Source: Sciurus carolinensis
Taxonomy: Eukaryota > Chordata > Mammalia > Rodentia > Sciuridae
Reading direction: 5' to 3'
Length of the DNA: 64,000 bases
Assembly (NCBI RefSeq): GCF_902686445.1
Contig: NC_062213.1
Coordinates: forward strand, 6,631,241 to 6,695,240
Shown: positions 1 to 12,420 of the stretch, piece after piece
Position numbering within the stretch: the first letter of the stretch is position 1
How the letters are laid out: each line of letters begins with the position of its first letter
Made by a program: the position numbers and the translations under genes
Notes under the pieces: model-generated
What the model saw: only the letters and a program-made list of their open reading frames with translations
What the model was told of the DNA's origin: nothing
The model's database searches: none

Positions 1-285
1 CATCTGCCTTTGGACATAAGAGCTCTGGGTTTTCAGACCTTCACCTTCTGGAACTGAACTCATTGTCTCCCAAACCATCTGCTTCCCTTGGTGCTCAGGC
101 CTCTTTCCTTGGTCTGAGCCACACCAGCAGCTTTCCTGGGTCTACTGCTTGGGAACAGCACATTGCCGACTCCTCAGCTCCCATAATCACATAAGTCAAG
201 CCTCACAAAACACCCTCTTATCTATCTACCTATCTTCCTATCCATCCTATAGTTCTGTTTTCCTGGAAAACCCTGACCAACACAA
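1..285 (+). repeat. 3' end of an old LTR-type repeat (ERVL/MLT2-like), cut by the window edge
   Basis: The stretch has the shape of an old mammalian LTR end: a TCTATC/CTATCTACC-like run near 220-245, then a phrase close to TTCTGTTTTCCTGGAAAACC and an ending like CCCTGACCAACACAA near 285. This ending recurs in many ancient mammalian LTR copies. The class is from memory of such endings, so the family name is tentative. The left part lies outside the window. Confidence 0.4.
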
Positions 286-739
286 TATACTTAGTTCAAA
301 GGGAGACAAGGAATAAACAGAAATTGCGTATTTGGATTTTTATATTTTGTTTACTCAATATTTCGCATACTTGGCACTTGCTTAAGAGGTAAGATAAAAA
401 CCTAGATTTATCCAGTTTGCCTTGATAAAAACTGAACAAAGCATTTAATTATCATGTATCATAAAGTATTTAGATGCATAATGGGGAATCTATACATATT
501 CAATTAGGGCATTCAACATATCAAATGAGATTCTTTACATACAGCATATAGGACTATTAGTAACATTTCAAGTACTTAATTCTAGTTTTTAACTATTAAC
601 ATTAGCTTTAGTATGTTTCATTGTTATTACTGTATCTCTCAGCTTTTTCAATTTGTGGCCTAACAAACAGAATCTGAATTTCTAGTGTTTTTTATTTTGA
701 AATTTGCTTGCTTTCTCTGCTTTTATGAAACAATAAATT

Positions 740-1283
740 TAATTTAACTGACACATAAAATTATAAAAACTATACATACTCCAGAACGCATTACTCCTGG
801 AAATCCGTAACTTAGTACTCACTGATCAACTCCTTCCCATCCCTTACTCTCCTCCACTCTCCCAGGATCTGGTAGCAATCTTTCTAATCCCAATTTCTAC
901 AATGTCCCACTCTCATGGAAGAGGGAGAACATGTGATACTTGTCTTTCTGTGCCTGACTTAGAGACCTCCAGTTTCATCTGTGTGGTCACAAATTACAAG
1001 AGTTCATTCTTTTTGTGACTGAGTGGTAGGTACTCCATTGCATAAATAAATCACCTTTTCTTTATCTATTCATTTGATGATGGGCACTTCAATTGTTTGT
1101 TTCCTAGTTATTTAAATAGTGATGCAATAAACATGGAAGTCCAGGGAGATCTTTGGTGCTAATTTTATTTCCTTTGAAAATATACTCAGGAATAGTACTG
1201 CTGGATCATATGGGGTTTTATTTTTTTGATTTTTTGAGGAAACTCCCTATCATTTTTCATAAAGGCTATACTTATTAAATCCT
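740..1283 (-). mobile_element. Ancient L1 (L1M-type), end of ORF2 and 3' UTR, antisense
   Basis: Read on the minus strand this matches the end of L1 ORF2 and the start of the 3' UTR of an old mammalian L1. On the plus strand the landmarks are GAGGGAGAACATGTGATACT (about 920), CCATTGCATAAATAAATCAC (about 1036), GATGCAATAAACATGGAAGT (about 1121) and GCTGGATCATATGGGG (about 1200). Many stops and indels; not active. It fades into unassigned sequence near 1283. Confidence 0.7.
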
Positions 1284-1546
1284 GGCTCTTATTTACTGGC
1301 AATCTAGTCATAGACAAATCACTTATCATGAGTTTCAGTAACAGTTATCCTTCAAGACACTTTATGAGCTAAAATCATATACACAAAATATCATGTGCTA
1401 TACATGACACATAGTAGATTCTCAGAAAATGCTGCCTTATTTCCATTATCTTTCTTTCATATTACTAAGATTGGACATCATACATTGATTCAGGTGGGTC
1501 TCACATGTCTTTAAGGTGAAGTCCTATCGAACCTCACACAGTCCTT

Positions 1547-1558
1547 GGGGGGGGGGGG
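1547..1558 (+). repeat. G12 homopolymer
   Basis: Twelve consecutive G between CCTT and CTCATCC. Such runs are length-unstable and hard to sequence, so the count may be off by a base or two. Confidence 0.9.
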
Positions 1559-3085
1559 CTCATCCTTTGCCCTTCCCAAGGGTCCCATCTCCAAGGGAAA
1601 ATCACCTGTCTGCCAACTACTAGTGACATAGGTCTCATTCATCTATCAAGAGGGACTTGCCAGATATTCTCTAACCCAGACTAACTGTGAAAACACTTTG
1701 TAGGTAGGCTGTATTACTAAAGAGGAGCTTATAAGGTCATATATTTTAGTAAAATTTGCAAAAGTAAAATATTTGAAGAGTCATTCATTAGCAACCTCTT
1801 ACCTTCCCCTCCAGCATCCTCTCCACCTCGTCTGAGGTATCTCTGAAGTTATTATGGGCATTTGGGGCTTCAGTGGAATAATTATGTGGTAACATTCCAG
1901 GGGAGAAATGGGTGCTAAGAATCGCCCCTGTGCTGACACATCTGATGACCCAACCAGAAAGTGTTGGACCCAAAGTCTGCTGCAGCAGGATGCTCCCTGG
2001 CCCTCAGAGGCAGAGCATGTGCAGGAACCGCTGAACCCCAAGGGCCATGCTAGCGATGACGCCTTTCCCTCGAGTGCACCCTAAGATGTGACTGCCGTGT
2101 GTCCCTTCCTTCAAGTCACATGGACTGGTCTGTTCTTTTTCAAGGAGCAAATAAGTTGCAAGTTTAATAAAAAGCCCCATAATCTGTAGCTTCCATAGGA
2201 ATTGATAGATGGTAATATATTTCTAAGCTATCAAATAATAATTATCAACAGGCTATGATGTTAGAGAAAATGACTCAACCATATTTCTGTTTTTTCCACT
2301 GAAAATTATAAAGTTACTGCCAACTGGAAAGACAATGAAAATATACAATATAATAAAATGGCAAAAATTAATATATACTTTTTTCATGCAGTTAATTAAC
2401 ATTATACTTTTTATGGGTGCTATAATGTTTGTCAACTTCTTCATTTGTAATCTTTGAGTGATATTTTTAAAAAAATTCTAATTAAATATTCATTTTGAAC
2501 CTAATTTTTATTCATGTTTTCTATTCTTACTCATCAAGGCAACCCCCAAACTTTTAGCCCTCCCAAAGCCTGCCTCTACCACTGGATTAGAGGGCTTTGA
2601 CCTATAATCGTTTTCATCAGCACAAGGGAATGAAAGGTCACCTTGCTACACATCTACTGACCCTACTCACATGGAAGGAGTAGTGGCTGGAAGCATTAAG
2701 AAAAGGACATTAAAACATTCAATCCAGAAATGTAGATCAGAAATTGTGGACTGTAATGAGGAAAGACAGTGATAAAGATATTTGGAAAATCTGTCCCCTT
2801 TTCCCTATTTCCACTGAATAATTTATCAGTTTGTCTGAGTGATTACGAGAGCTGACTTTCAGTTCTCTCTCCTTCTAGTGTCTTTCCATTTAACCCGTGC
2901 TCTATCAGCTCACAGACTCATCTTTGTAAAATATTCATCTGCCACGTCCTTTATACCCTGCTGAAGTTTGTTCAGTACCTTTGTCTTTTGTGCAAATGGC
3001 ATAAAGGCACACACCCAGGTAGAGAGAGCCCCCCAGAGCCCCCCACAAGTACATAACTCAGCAAATGCATGGCAGCTTTCTAAGG

Positions 3086-3122
3086 AAAACAAAGAAAGAA
3101 AGAAAGAAAGAAAGAAAGAAAA
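3086..3122 (+). repeat. (GAAA)n microsatellite
   Basis: About eight units of AAAG after TAAGGAAAAC. Simple tandem repeat, likely polymorphic. Confidence 0.9.
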
Positions 3123-5344
3123 TAATCAATGTGTCAGACTTAGGTCCCAGGCTTGACCTGACTTACAGAGCTTGAATAAAACTTCTTTTTCCACTGCCCT
3201 TCAGCCAAGTGGTTCATCATTTAACAAGTTGACCAGGCATTGGGAACCCACCTGGCCTTGCCAACCTCCTGAGAACATTACACAAGACCTTTACCTGCCT
3301 GTCTGTACCATGTAGTTCAGTCAAGCAAGACTGACTGCCGGTTTTCCATTGCATTTGATTTCTCCATACTTTGTTGCTGTGGCCAATGTTTCACACCTAC
3401 CTTGTTATTGAATATTCTGAAGCTCTTCTTGACTAATCACTAACCAGCTTCGAAAATGAGATCACACATTTCATTCTTGAACCGGTCCTCACTGTTCCCG
3501 TCTGAGTGAGATATCCGTCTATGTACCTCAAGGGCCTGTGTTCAGCCCTGCTTCAATAAGTAGCATATTTGATCATAATTGGGGGTGGATTTACTGAAGA
3601 CATCAGCTGGTTTTGAGACTCCTTGAGGCTAGGAGCTTTGTCTTCACCTCTGCAGCCACAGATCCTCAAAAATACCTGAAACTTCTTCACTTCCACCACT
3701 TACCACTACCGTGCTCCTCTCTGTGATCTACTGTGGGTGTACAAAGTGCCTTTCTTACCCATACGAAGCAAGGGCATTGACACATTTTCTTATTCAATGC
3801 AGACTTTCCCCACAGTAGTTCCCAACACCACTCAATAATTTATGTAGACTTTAACTATAGTATCGTTAATTGATAGAAGTAATTTTGGTGCTTTTTAATA
3901 TAGTAAATCTCTAGTGAGCAATAAAACCACTGGAGAGCATAAAATATGCAGACCCTTTTAATTTAACAGTAAGTTCAGATCCAAGTTAAATGTGGAGTTG
4001 CAGGAAGAAGAGTCTCGTGAACTTTGGGTGGATTGTGACTTATTTTATCATATTGTGCGAATTCATGAGATGCATTGATTTTCCCATTAAAGAAGGTGCT
4101 GCTAAGAATTTAAAACCCATTCATGGATGCTCATGGCCTATAACTATGATCCTAAACCAGGACATATATATGCCCTGGGGGACATGGAAGTGTTTCAAAA
4201 GAACACTAAGTCAGCCACTAAATATGGGCCAAAACTTGGGGCACCAATTCTCCTTAAAGATTTTGGGAAAACATATTGGATTATAATTGACACCAGTGAA
4301 TATCCCTGGCCACTGAATCCCTCACATTTAAAAGATAAAACATTATAGTTTAAAGAAGTTTTCAACATACACCAGGTAGCTTTGTCCTAGGCCAGTAGAT
4401 TCCGTTATAGTCCCTTTTCTCTGTCTTTAGAGGCACCACAGTGACATGCAGAGAAGTGCAGACCTATGATTACAAACTCTCACCTCAGTTACCTACGATC
4501 TTTCAGGAGCTGACCTCTGACTACTTCCCAGTCTCATCTCCCACCATGTATTTCTTCATGAAATATGCAAATCGAGTCTCTGGGACTAAGCACCAAGTAT
4601 CAAGTACCAGCATGTTCACTCTGAAAACCAATCTAGCCATGCCTGCATGTGGATTTTCATAAAAAACTCAAACATACTTCTAAAATATGTACCGATATAT
4701 ACACACTTCTGCATATAATTTGCATAAATTCAAATAGAAGGTACCTTATAATCTCTGGAGAATAAGTTTGTACTCCCTAAATGAAGCGTGAAGATTGCCT
4801 TACTTTTTTCTACTCCCTATTCCTTTTCAAATTCCTCTCCGTGTAATCCCAGATCTCCAATGGGAAAGGTACTTACCTAAGAGGAGTGCAATGATCCATG
4901 TGAGATTCGAGTGAATAGTATTTAAGAATGGAATGAATCAATCCAAATTCTGCCAGTGTAAAATGTGGTTACTTACAATTTTCACCAGTTTCTTTTTTAA
5001 TTATTTGAATACTTAATTTACTTTACCTTTTATCGAAGTCATATAGACCTTGGCACCATATAATTTTCTTGAAAGGGGCTTTAGCCTATAGCAAGAATTA
5101 TGGTTATAATAGCTCACATTTGTTAAATAATAATTGATGAGTGTTGCTAATTGCTTTATTTGGATAATTTTATTGAAGAGCACACCCAACCATAATCAGA
5201 CTCTTTCCTTTTAACTCTGTCCTGTGAAATAGATATGCAAGGTCAATGACTAGGGCTCAGCTGAGCTGGGATCTCTCTTGCATCTTCCTGGCTTAAGACC
5301 CATGCTCCTGTCCTGTCTGTCTTACATCCAGATATCATTCCATC

Positions 5345-5490
5345 TAAGCCCATCATTTTCTTTTTCTGATGAAGAAATGGAGGCCCAGGAAGAGGAGTGA
5401 ATGATATCAAAACTACAGCTCAAGTGTAGCAGAATGACAATTAGTGGAAGTCTCCTGGAGTTCATGACTCTCAGTGTCTTTCAACTACTC
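5345..5490 (-). repeat. MIR SINE remnant, antisense
   Basis: The plus strand carries the usual antisense MIR core: TTTTTCTGATGAAGAAATGG, then AGGCCCAGGAAGAGGAGTGA, a stretch for the antisense tRNA-like part, and a CTCAGTGTCTTTC ending. Diverged as expected for this old family. Confidence 0.65.
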
Positions 5491-5627
5491 TTTTTAATTT
5501 ATTTACATCATGAAGTTCAGAAAGCCAGGGTTTCTTAAAATCTGAGAATGACTCATTACTTAGCAAACGTGGCCTTGTGGTTATTGTGCACCAATGCTCC
5601 AGGCCCTTTACTCAATGATTCACTCAT

Positions 5628-6462
5628 TATTATGGTTTAGATCTGAGGTGTCCCCCCAAACCTCATGTGCAAGGCAATGCAAGGTTTAGAGGCGAAATTA
5701 TTGGGTTATGAGAGCCTTAATCCAATCAGTGAATTAATCACCTGATAGGGATCAAGTGTGTTATGGCTTGGATGTGAGGTGTCCCCCAAAAACTCACATT
5801 TGAGACAATGTAAAAAAGTTCAGAAGAGACAAGATTGGGTTTTGAGAGTCTTGGCTTAATCAGTGAAATAATCCCTGATGAGATTAACTGAGTGGTAACT
5901 GGAGGCAGGTAGGGTGTAGCTGGAGGAGGTGGGAACTGGGTCGCGGTTTGGCATGTATATATTTGTATTGGAGAGTGGAGTCTCTCTCTGCTTCCTGGTC
6001 ACAATGTGAACTGTTTCCCTCTTCTACCCTGAGGCATGGAGCCAGTCTTCTGTGGACTAAGACTTCTGAAACTCTGAGTCCTCAAATAAACCTTTCCTCC
6101 TTTACAGTTGTGCTGGTAGGGTCATTTAGTCACAGCAGCAAACTAGCTGACTAAAACAGAATGATCATTGAAGGTAGGTCGGGGGTGGTTGGAGGAGGTG
6201 GGTCACTGGGGCATGACTTTGGGGTATATATTCTGTACCTGGTGCGTGGAATCTTTCTTTGCATCATGGTGCCATGTCCTAACCTGTATTCCTCTACCAC
6301 ACTCTTCCACCCGATGTCCTGCCTTGGTTTGGACCCTGAGAAATAGAGTCATTGATCTGCAGATGGAAATCTCTGAAACCATGAGTATCCAAATACAACT
6401 TCCTCCTCTAAGTGTTCCTGTCAGATCTTTTGGTCACAGTGGTGAGAAACCTGATTGAAACA
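5628..6462 (+). mobile_element. MaLR-type LTR (outer copy), split by a second LTR
   Basis: The outer LTR begins with TATGGTTTAGATCTGAGGTG at 5631 and runs to about 5758. It resumes at about 6159 (AGGTAGGTCGGGGGTGGTTG, then GGAGGAGGTGGGTCACTGGG) and ends near 6462 with TTTTGGTCACAGTGGTGAG and GAAACA. The two pieces join into one LTR of about 435 bases with no large gap relative to the copy nested in it. It has lost the usual TAACA end and has no internal retroviral sequence beside it, so it is a solo LTR. Confidence 0.75.
5759..6158 (+). mobile_element. MaLR-type solo LTR (inner copy), complete
   Basis: A 400-base LTR from TGTTATGGCTTGGATGTGAG to GCTGACTAAAACA, same family and strand as the outer copy. 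It has a TATA-like GTATATATTTG near 5954 and a polyadenylation signal AATAAA at 6085-6090. The flanks AAGTG (5754-5758) and GAATG (6159-6163) may be the worn 5-bp target-site duplication, matching at three of five bases. No gag or pol remnants adjoin it. Confidence 0.8.
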
Positions 6463-6892
6463 CACATTCAGGCTCCACCTCAATCCTGTGGGAGGACTCT
6501 AATCACCAGACTCCTCAGGTGGGAGCTGAGGGTACACAGCGAGGGGTTTGAACCTACCTTTGGGGTTGAATCAGACCACCTGGCTCTGGTATTCACATGT
6601 TTAAAGAGGTGTCTGGGTCGTTTCTTTCTCAACTGTGGGAAACAGGTGGTGGGCCATCATCCTCTGTCCAATGTTGTCCCGTGTCTCTTCCCCCTACCAT
6701 AATACACCTACAACCTCCCCAAGAGAGTCACTCCAATTCTACAGAACCATTGTTCCACAGGAGAAAAACAGAAAAGACAGAAACCTCCTTATACTCCACA
6801 CAGCATGGGTGATCTTTAGCAATACACTAGAAAAAAATTTAGTTTTCCGTTCTAATTCCCAGTTTTGTTTAGACACATAAATAAAAATTTTA

Positions 6893-7082
6893 AAACTATG
6901 AACCAGGAATGATGACATACCCCTAATTCCCACCACTATGGAACCTGAGGTAATAGGAGTGCAAGTTCCAAGTCAGATTCTCCAACTTGGTAAGACTCTG
7001 TCTCAAGATAAGAAGTAAGAAGGACTATCCAGTACTGGAAATATCCTTTTAGTAGTAAAAATTTTAAATTAAAAAAAAAAAA
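6893..7082 (+). mobile_element. B1-dID composite SINE
   Basis: A diverged B1 (7SL-derived) head: AACCAGGAATGATGACATAC, a core resembling GGAACCTGAGGTAATAGGAG, then ACTTGGTAAGACTCTGTCTC AAG. An ID-like tail follows (GGACTATCCAGTACTGG) and an A-rich end at 7068-7082. The fusion of B1 and ID-like parts is known from squirrels and relatives and supports a sciurid-type host. Confidence 0.7.
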
Positions 7083-10000
7083 CTGTCATTTTGTTATAAT
7101 TCTGGCAGCAGTTGAGACTATCACTATTAATAACAATTTGTTCAACATAGTAAATGCCCTTCTCAAAATATACCATGATCTATGATGTATCAGAGCAGCA
7201 TAATTACTTACGGATCCACTAATTGCTTTTATATTTTATGTTCATCAGTTTCTTCCAAGGAATATTTCTGAGAACCTGGATTATAAGATGGTTCACTTCT
7301 GAAAACCAGCATATGATAATTTAACAAGTTAGGAATTCAAACTCTGACATTCAAGTTAAAATGGCTGGAAGCAGAGACGTGGAGAGCCTGGGCTTCATCT
7401 TCCTAAAGGAAGGGCTTGGTAACTTCTAGTGTTGTCCTTACGAGGAGCACAGTGTAGAGATCACGGTGGAACCACAGTTGGTGCTACTTGAAGGAAATGG
7501 AAGAGGCATTTGCCCAAAGCACACAACTTTCCTGCCTGTGCTTATTCCAGGAGCACCCTCCTGCTCTGGAGAGGAAACTGGAGATTTATTTTAATATTAT
7601 GTTCCAATCCTAGAAACAAATTTGTGTCCAATTATTACTTAAATTAAATTTCAATGTGTATGCCTCATGCTCTTCATGCTGATGGAAGTATTGGATGTGA
7701 CTTGAATTAGACATGAAAGATGACACTGTGCTCTTTACCAAGTTATTAGAGATTTAAAGGACAGTTGTCTGGAGTGATTAGAGAAGTCCTCCTATCACAG
7801 AGCAGTAGTCTACAGTAATAGAATGTTTCTAAAGTTCAATATCAACATTTTTCATGAGTTGCCTTTGTGGGTGGGGAGAAAAAGCTCAGCTTCGGATACT
7901 GATGGTTTCAATGATTCCATTAACCAAATATAGAATCAATGTTGATTCCATCTTCTTCATTCCCGTAGCTTTGATTTCCCAGTAGTCTTGAGATTTCACA
8001 GGGGTTTTACTAGTTCACTTCTGCACTAGATTAACTTTTTACTGAATAGATTAGAAAATAATACTTAAAGGAAGTTATATAAATGATTTGCCTTCATTTC
8101 TCTATAATAAAGACATGGAATGTGGTCATTAGGAAGTGATGATTTCCCTCAAATCGCTCTGTTAGATGGTAGCAGAGTTGAAACTGAAGTTTACATTTCC
8201 TGGTTCCCAATTTGGAGCTCATTTTGCTAGAACTCCCCTTATCTGGGATGCCCTGTGCATGTTTTCAGGTACTGTATGGAAACATTCTAAACCTCAGGGT
8301 AGTTTATTGAGAAAGCAATTCCTTCAGTAAACACCCATATATGATTATAAAGAAATACTAACTGTGGAAGCTATCTGCACCTGTGTGTGTCAGAAATTAT
8401 ACAAAGTTAATCTCGTGTTGCCTGGTTTAATTTGAACAGTTGAGAGCATTGTGTTTTTCTGATTTTATGAGACGAAATTTTCTGATTTTACAGATGAATA
8501 ATTACAGTGCAGATTTCACCATGAAGACTGTCCCTGGATATCTGAATACTGACTCTTCTTTCTAAGATTTCTTATGTCCATGTGTCACAAGGACAAAGAG
8601 TATTCAGGGATCATGTGACCTTGTTATGTGAAACAACATTGAAGAACTTGGAAGTATGAGATATGGCTTTACAAAGAAACAACTTCAGAAAGACAACTGT
8701 AAGTTTATCCATGTCTGTATTAAGTGAGTATGAACAGTAAGATTAGTGCCCGAGTTCCACGTTTTAGAGAAAGAAACTCTAGCTCAAATTAAACAAGGCA
8801 TCAGGGAATGGGAGCAGCTACTGGGGCCTGCATCCCTCATTGTCATCGGTCGTTGTCTCGCTCTGGGGCCCATTTCCCACTATTCCCTTCCTCCTGTCCT
8901 CGCTTCCTCTCTTCACAGCATCGCCAGGATACCACTGGGTTCTGAGAACTGTGGTTGTCACTGAGAAATGAGAACTGTTATTTCTCAAGAGGCCTCAATC
9001 CAGTGATGGATCCACAGATATTTACAATGAGAATGTGGCAAATGTCAAGACAAAGCTGTACAGAGTCATTAAGCACAGGGGGAGGAGGAGAACGCACAGA
9101 AGAGATGGAGTCAAAGCCAGAAAGAGTGGACAGATAAAAGTCGTGCTGTTGAAGGACAGGGTGGGACGGAGGGAGGCGGCAGGCAGTGTGAGAGACTCAG
9201 TGGAGGGTGGTCCAGGAAACTGGCAAAAAGAAGATGTTGGATGGAAGCATTTATTTCCGTATTTGCCAATGGATTTCTTTGCCTTTGCTGATTTTGTTTC
9301 CCTCATTAATGCCCATGAGGGTTCCCCCACACCAGGGCATCTTCAACTGAGAATCAGATTGTGCTCAAGTGTTAAAAAGAATAGGAACTCATTTATTCAC
9401 CATTTTTCTTTACTCATTCATTTATTTAATGAATGTATTTAGCCTCGATACATTGGACATTACACTGGCCCAAAGATAGGAGACGCCTTCACAGGGAAGA
9501 GGCCACAGGAAAGAGAAATGTTATTCAGCATGGTGGGTCTGCCATAGAATGAGGCCTGGCACAGAGAAGAATAAGCCATCTCCTGTGCTGCAGGGTCAGA
9601 GCCAGGTCTGACGCAGGTGGGTGAAGTCAAAAGTGACATCAACACAGCAAGGGTCTGTGAGCGTCCCCAGTAACAAGGACTCACACCACGTGAGAAGACT
9701 GGGTGGTGAGGCGCTAGCTGAGGTCAATGGAGGCTGGAGTCACAGCCCCTTCTTTCCTCCTGCAGGCCTGCTCCTCTGCCCAAACACCTGAGGCCCCCAT
9801 ATTGGCTCCACATTTGCTTAGTCTCTGATGGCAGCTGCATGGTAAGCTGGAGACTTCTGGATGACTGATCCCGATTGCTGGGTCCCTACCCTTGATCTGA
9901 CCTTACTGAGCAATTAAGTAATCCATCCTTCCGTTTGGTTGTATTTACTCATTCACATTAAAAGAAAAATAATAATTTGGAGTTCATGGAATGCCTTATT

Positions 10001-10195
10001 CTACATTCAGTTCAAACAAACAAGCCAATAGAACTGTGAATTTGTTGTTCTATTCCATGTCATCATACATTTTTCGATAAAGCATTCATTGTTATTATTG
10101 ATTCTGGTGCTGGGAAATTTAATTACCAATATATATTCCTGGGGGAACATGGATTTTAAATGGAAGGATGACAGTGAATGGCAACTGTGTGCCCA
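7083..10195. other. Unassigned sequence without a supported gene
   Basis: Over 3 kb with no repeat I can name. An open frame of 135 codons at 9035-9442 (plus) has a basic start rich in R and K but no recognised domain, and an overlapping frame of 102 codons runs on the minus strand (9022-9330). Opposed open frames in the same GC-richer patch argue for composition rather than coding. Confidence 0.5.
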
Positions 10196-10199
10196 GTGA

Positions 10200-10395
10200 T
10201 AAGATAAATGTATTGCATCCATCTCTCACTTCATTTCCACAATAAATCTCGTTGATAGTTATGAGAATCCTCATTATACGGATGTGGACAATAAGGCCCA
10301 AGATATTTCAAATCTTCCCAAGGCTAACAGAATTTGTAAATGATGAAGAAGGGATTTAAAACCATGGTTTATTACTCCAAAAGTCTTCTCCTTTT
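10200..10395 (-). repeat. MIR SINE remnant, antisense
   Basis: Antisense MIR core on the plus strand: CCTCATTATACGGATGTGGA, then AATAAGGCCCAAGATATTTC and GAAGGGATTTAAAACCATGG, the counterpart of the usual 'lower-level cutoff to feature' order of MIR. Diverged but in the right order. Confidence 0.65.
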
Positions 10396-10497
10396 TTTCA
10401 AAAGGCCATCAAAGCAAAGCTATAATGATGGACTTCCTGGCTTCAGAATGATCACCAAGGCCAGAGTGCCTGCAGGGCACAACCACTCAAAGACATC

Positions 10498-10519
10498 TTT
10501 TTTTTTTTTTTTTTTTTTT
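10498..10519 (+). repeat. T22 homopolymer
   Basis: Twenty-two T followed by AATTTTAAAAG. It could be the poly(A) tail of a lost minus-strand retroelement, but the sequence to its right is not one I recognise. Confidence 0.85.
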
Positions 10520-11230
10520 AATTTTAAAAGATCACCTAGCAAAATAAATACTAACAGAGGTTTTGCAAGACCCTTAAATTTTCATAAAATATCAGATGTC
10601 AGAGGAGGCGAGCGGTGGAAGTCATAATTGCCACCAGCTGTCTGAAACAGTATAACTCTCAATTAGTTTCCATTCAGGATCATAAAGCGATGTGCCATTC
10701 AAAGTTACAACTAAGTTCTTGGCAGTCTTTCCTAAGTAGATTCTTCTGAGGAAGGAAAGAACAAAAGAGAATTACCTGAGAGGGGGCATTCTAATTAGTG
10801 TGTTGTGTCTCACAGCCTTTGTGCAAATCCTCTTCTGAAATGAATTCCTGGAGGCTCAAAGATGACACATTCTCCCTGGGTATCAGTGCCTTCTACACAC
10901 CTGGATCTGGGAGCTATTTTCTTCTCCAATTCTCTTTCCTGTTACTATGCTGTCAGAGAAATATTCATCATTTTAAATGTGTCAGATGAGGTTAAGAGGT
11001 GCGTAAGATGAGGCGCATATGACATAAAGAAATTGTCACATGATGTCTCATTTATAGGATCGCAGATTTTAAGGGTTTAAGGGCTTACCACTTTCAACCT
11101 CTTTCCCTCTATAAATGAGAAAATGGGTTTAGAGAGAAGACACACAACAAGAAGTCAGTGAATAGTGACACTTGATCCTATGCCATTTGTGTGCTGGTAT
11201 ATTGGTGTGTGTCAGAGTACTTGTATTAAC

Positions 11231-11232
11231 GT

Positions 11233-11274
<42 letters not shown>
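11231..11274 (+). repeat. (GT)n microsatellite
   Basis: Alternating GT with one A interruption near the start, ending before TTGGGGGG. It forces the TH-repeat in the minus-strand frame at 11129-11332, which is therefore not a gene. Confidence 0.95.
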
Positions 11275-11275
<1 letters not shown>

Positions 11276-11435
11276 GGGGGGCTTCAACATTTCACCAGGC
11301 TTCACTGAAACAGTTTCCATCAATGGGATCATATACCTGTAGATATCTTATATGTGTGTGCAGTTGTGTGGAGTAAGTATGATGTGCAGATAACTTTCTG
11401 CAGAATCAGATAAAAATTCACGTAAAAAATAGGAC

Positions 11436-11646
11436 CTGAGGGAGGGGAGAGGGTATGAGGGTAGGAAGGATAATAAAATGAATCTGACATTGTTACCCTA
11501 TGTACACATGATTACATGATCAGTGTGATTCTACATCATGTACAACCAAAAGAAAGAGAAGTTATACTCCACTTATGCATGATGTGCCAAAATGCATTCT
11601 ACTGTCATGTATAACTAAATAGAACAAATTTTAAAAAGTGAAAAAA
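11436..11646 (+). mobile_element. L1 3'-UTR fragment (5'-truncated)
   Basis: A G-rich start (CTGAGGGAGGGGAGAGGG), then GACATTGTTACCCTATGTAC, TATACTCCACTTATGCATGA and GTCATGTATAACTAAATAGA, followed by an A-rich end. This is the same 3' UTR as copies at about 29.6, 60.9, 61.4 and 63.9 kb. A possible duplication of the target is AAAAAATAGGA (11424-11434) against AAAAAACAGGA just after the tail. Confidence 0.75.
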
Positions 11647-11952
11647 CAGGAGGGCTTGAAATGAATTGAAGAATAAGACTGTTTCATGTAGAAAGGATGA
11701 ACGTCATCTTTAACGGACTTTGATTTGCAAAGGTAGAAAGATTTCCAAAAACTGACTTGGGAGACCAGATCCCTAGGTGAACATCAAGAACTTTTACTGA
11801 GCAGTCTATCACCATGACCAAGTTCAATAAATGTTTGTAAGAAGGGAAAAAGCGGGGTGGGTATGGGAAAGGTAGGAAAGAATTTAAGAGACAGGGAAAA
11901 TTGGAGAATTAAATATAAAATACACTTTGGTCACAATTTCCCGGGAAATGAT

Positions 11953-12050
11953 TTTAGTTTTTTGTTTTGTTTAGTTTTCTTTTTGGAGTGAAAGAGATTG
12001 AACCAAGGACACTGCATGTGCTAGGCAAGTGAGCTCCACTCCTAGCCCCT
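11953..12050 (-). mobile_element. ID-type SINE, antisense
   Basis: T-rich tail on the left, then the antisense ID body: GAGATTGAACCAAGGACACT, GCATGTGCTAGGCAAGTGAG and CTCCACTCCTAGCCCC. These are the complements of the tRNA-like A and B boxes. It is a diverged retroposon, not a tRNA gene. Confidence 0.75.
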
Positions 12051-12194
12051 GAGTTCTCATACTTTTATCAGAGCGAGTAAAATTGTTGATCTTTGCCTAA
12101 ACTCATGCTAGGGAATTTCACTGAATGAAGGGGAGCTTACAACTCCTCTCAAAATGAAACCCACATGCATAGTGAAGCATCCAGGCTAGATGGC

Positions 12195-12420
12195 CTATGC
12201 TTTCCCTTCAAGACTTAGGCCTCACACCTCGCCATCTCCATTCCTGCTCATCAGTTCCCTACCCCACTACTTCATTGAGTAGCAATTTGCACTAGCCCTC
12301 ATAGCCTCTCACCTTATTGTTCTTTGGGCTTATTTATTTATACTTAGTATAAATTTGCACAAATCTTTGCTCACCCAAATTCCATGAATACTCAATATCA
12401 CTGTCACCTCTTGTGGGAAA
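12195..12420 (+). repeat. L2 LINE 3'-end remnant
   Basis: Pyrimidine-rich sequence in the L2 3'-end order: GACTTAGGCCTCACACCTCG, ACTAGCCCTCATAGCCTCTC, then CTTATTTATTTATACTTAGT. Highly diverged; assigned by order of motifs only. Confidence 0.5.

Larger units (their letters stand above)
1284..5340. other. Unassigned sequence without a supported gene
   Basis: About 4 kb in which I recognise no gene and no repeat beyond two simple tracts listed separately. Two short plus-strand frames at 4127-4348 (73 codons) and 4441-4662 (73 codons) follow each other in different frames. The first reads like folded protein (rich in Y, W, P and G) but I could not match it to a family. A decayed retrocopy is possible; chance is as likely. 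Confidence 0.5.

Noticed and set aside
3086..3122. CRISPR-like or phage-like arrays among the tandem repeats
   Set aside because: All regular arrays are simple microsatellites with units of 1-5 bases and no spacers. The window is mammalian.
4127..4662. Two successive 73-codon frames that read like protein
   Set aside because: No match to a family that I know, different frames, and no start or splice context. Kept only as a remark under unassigned sequence.
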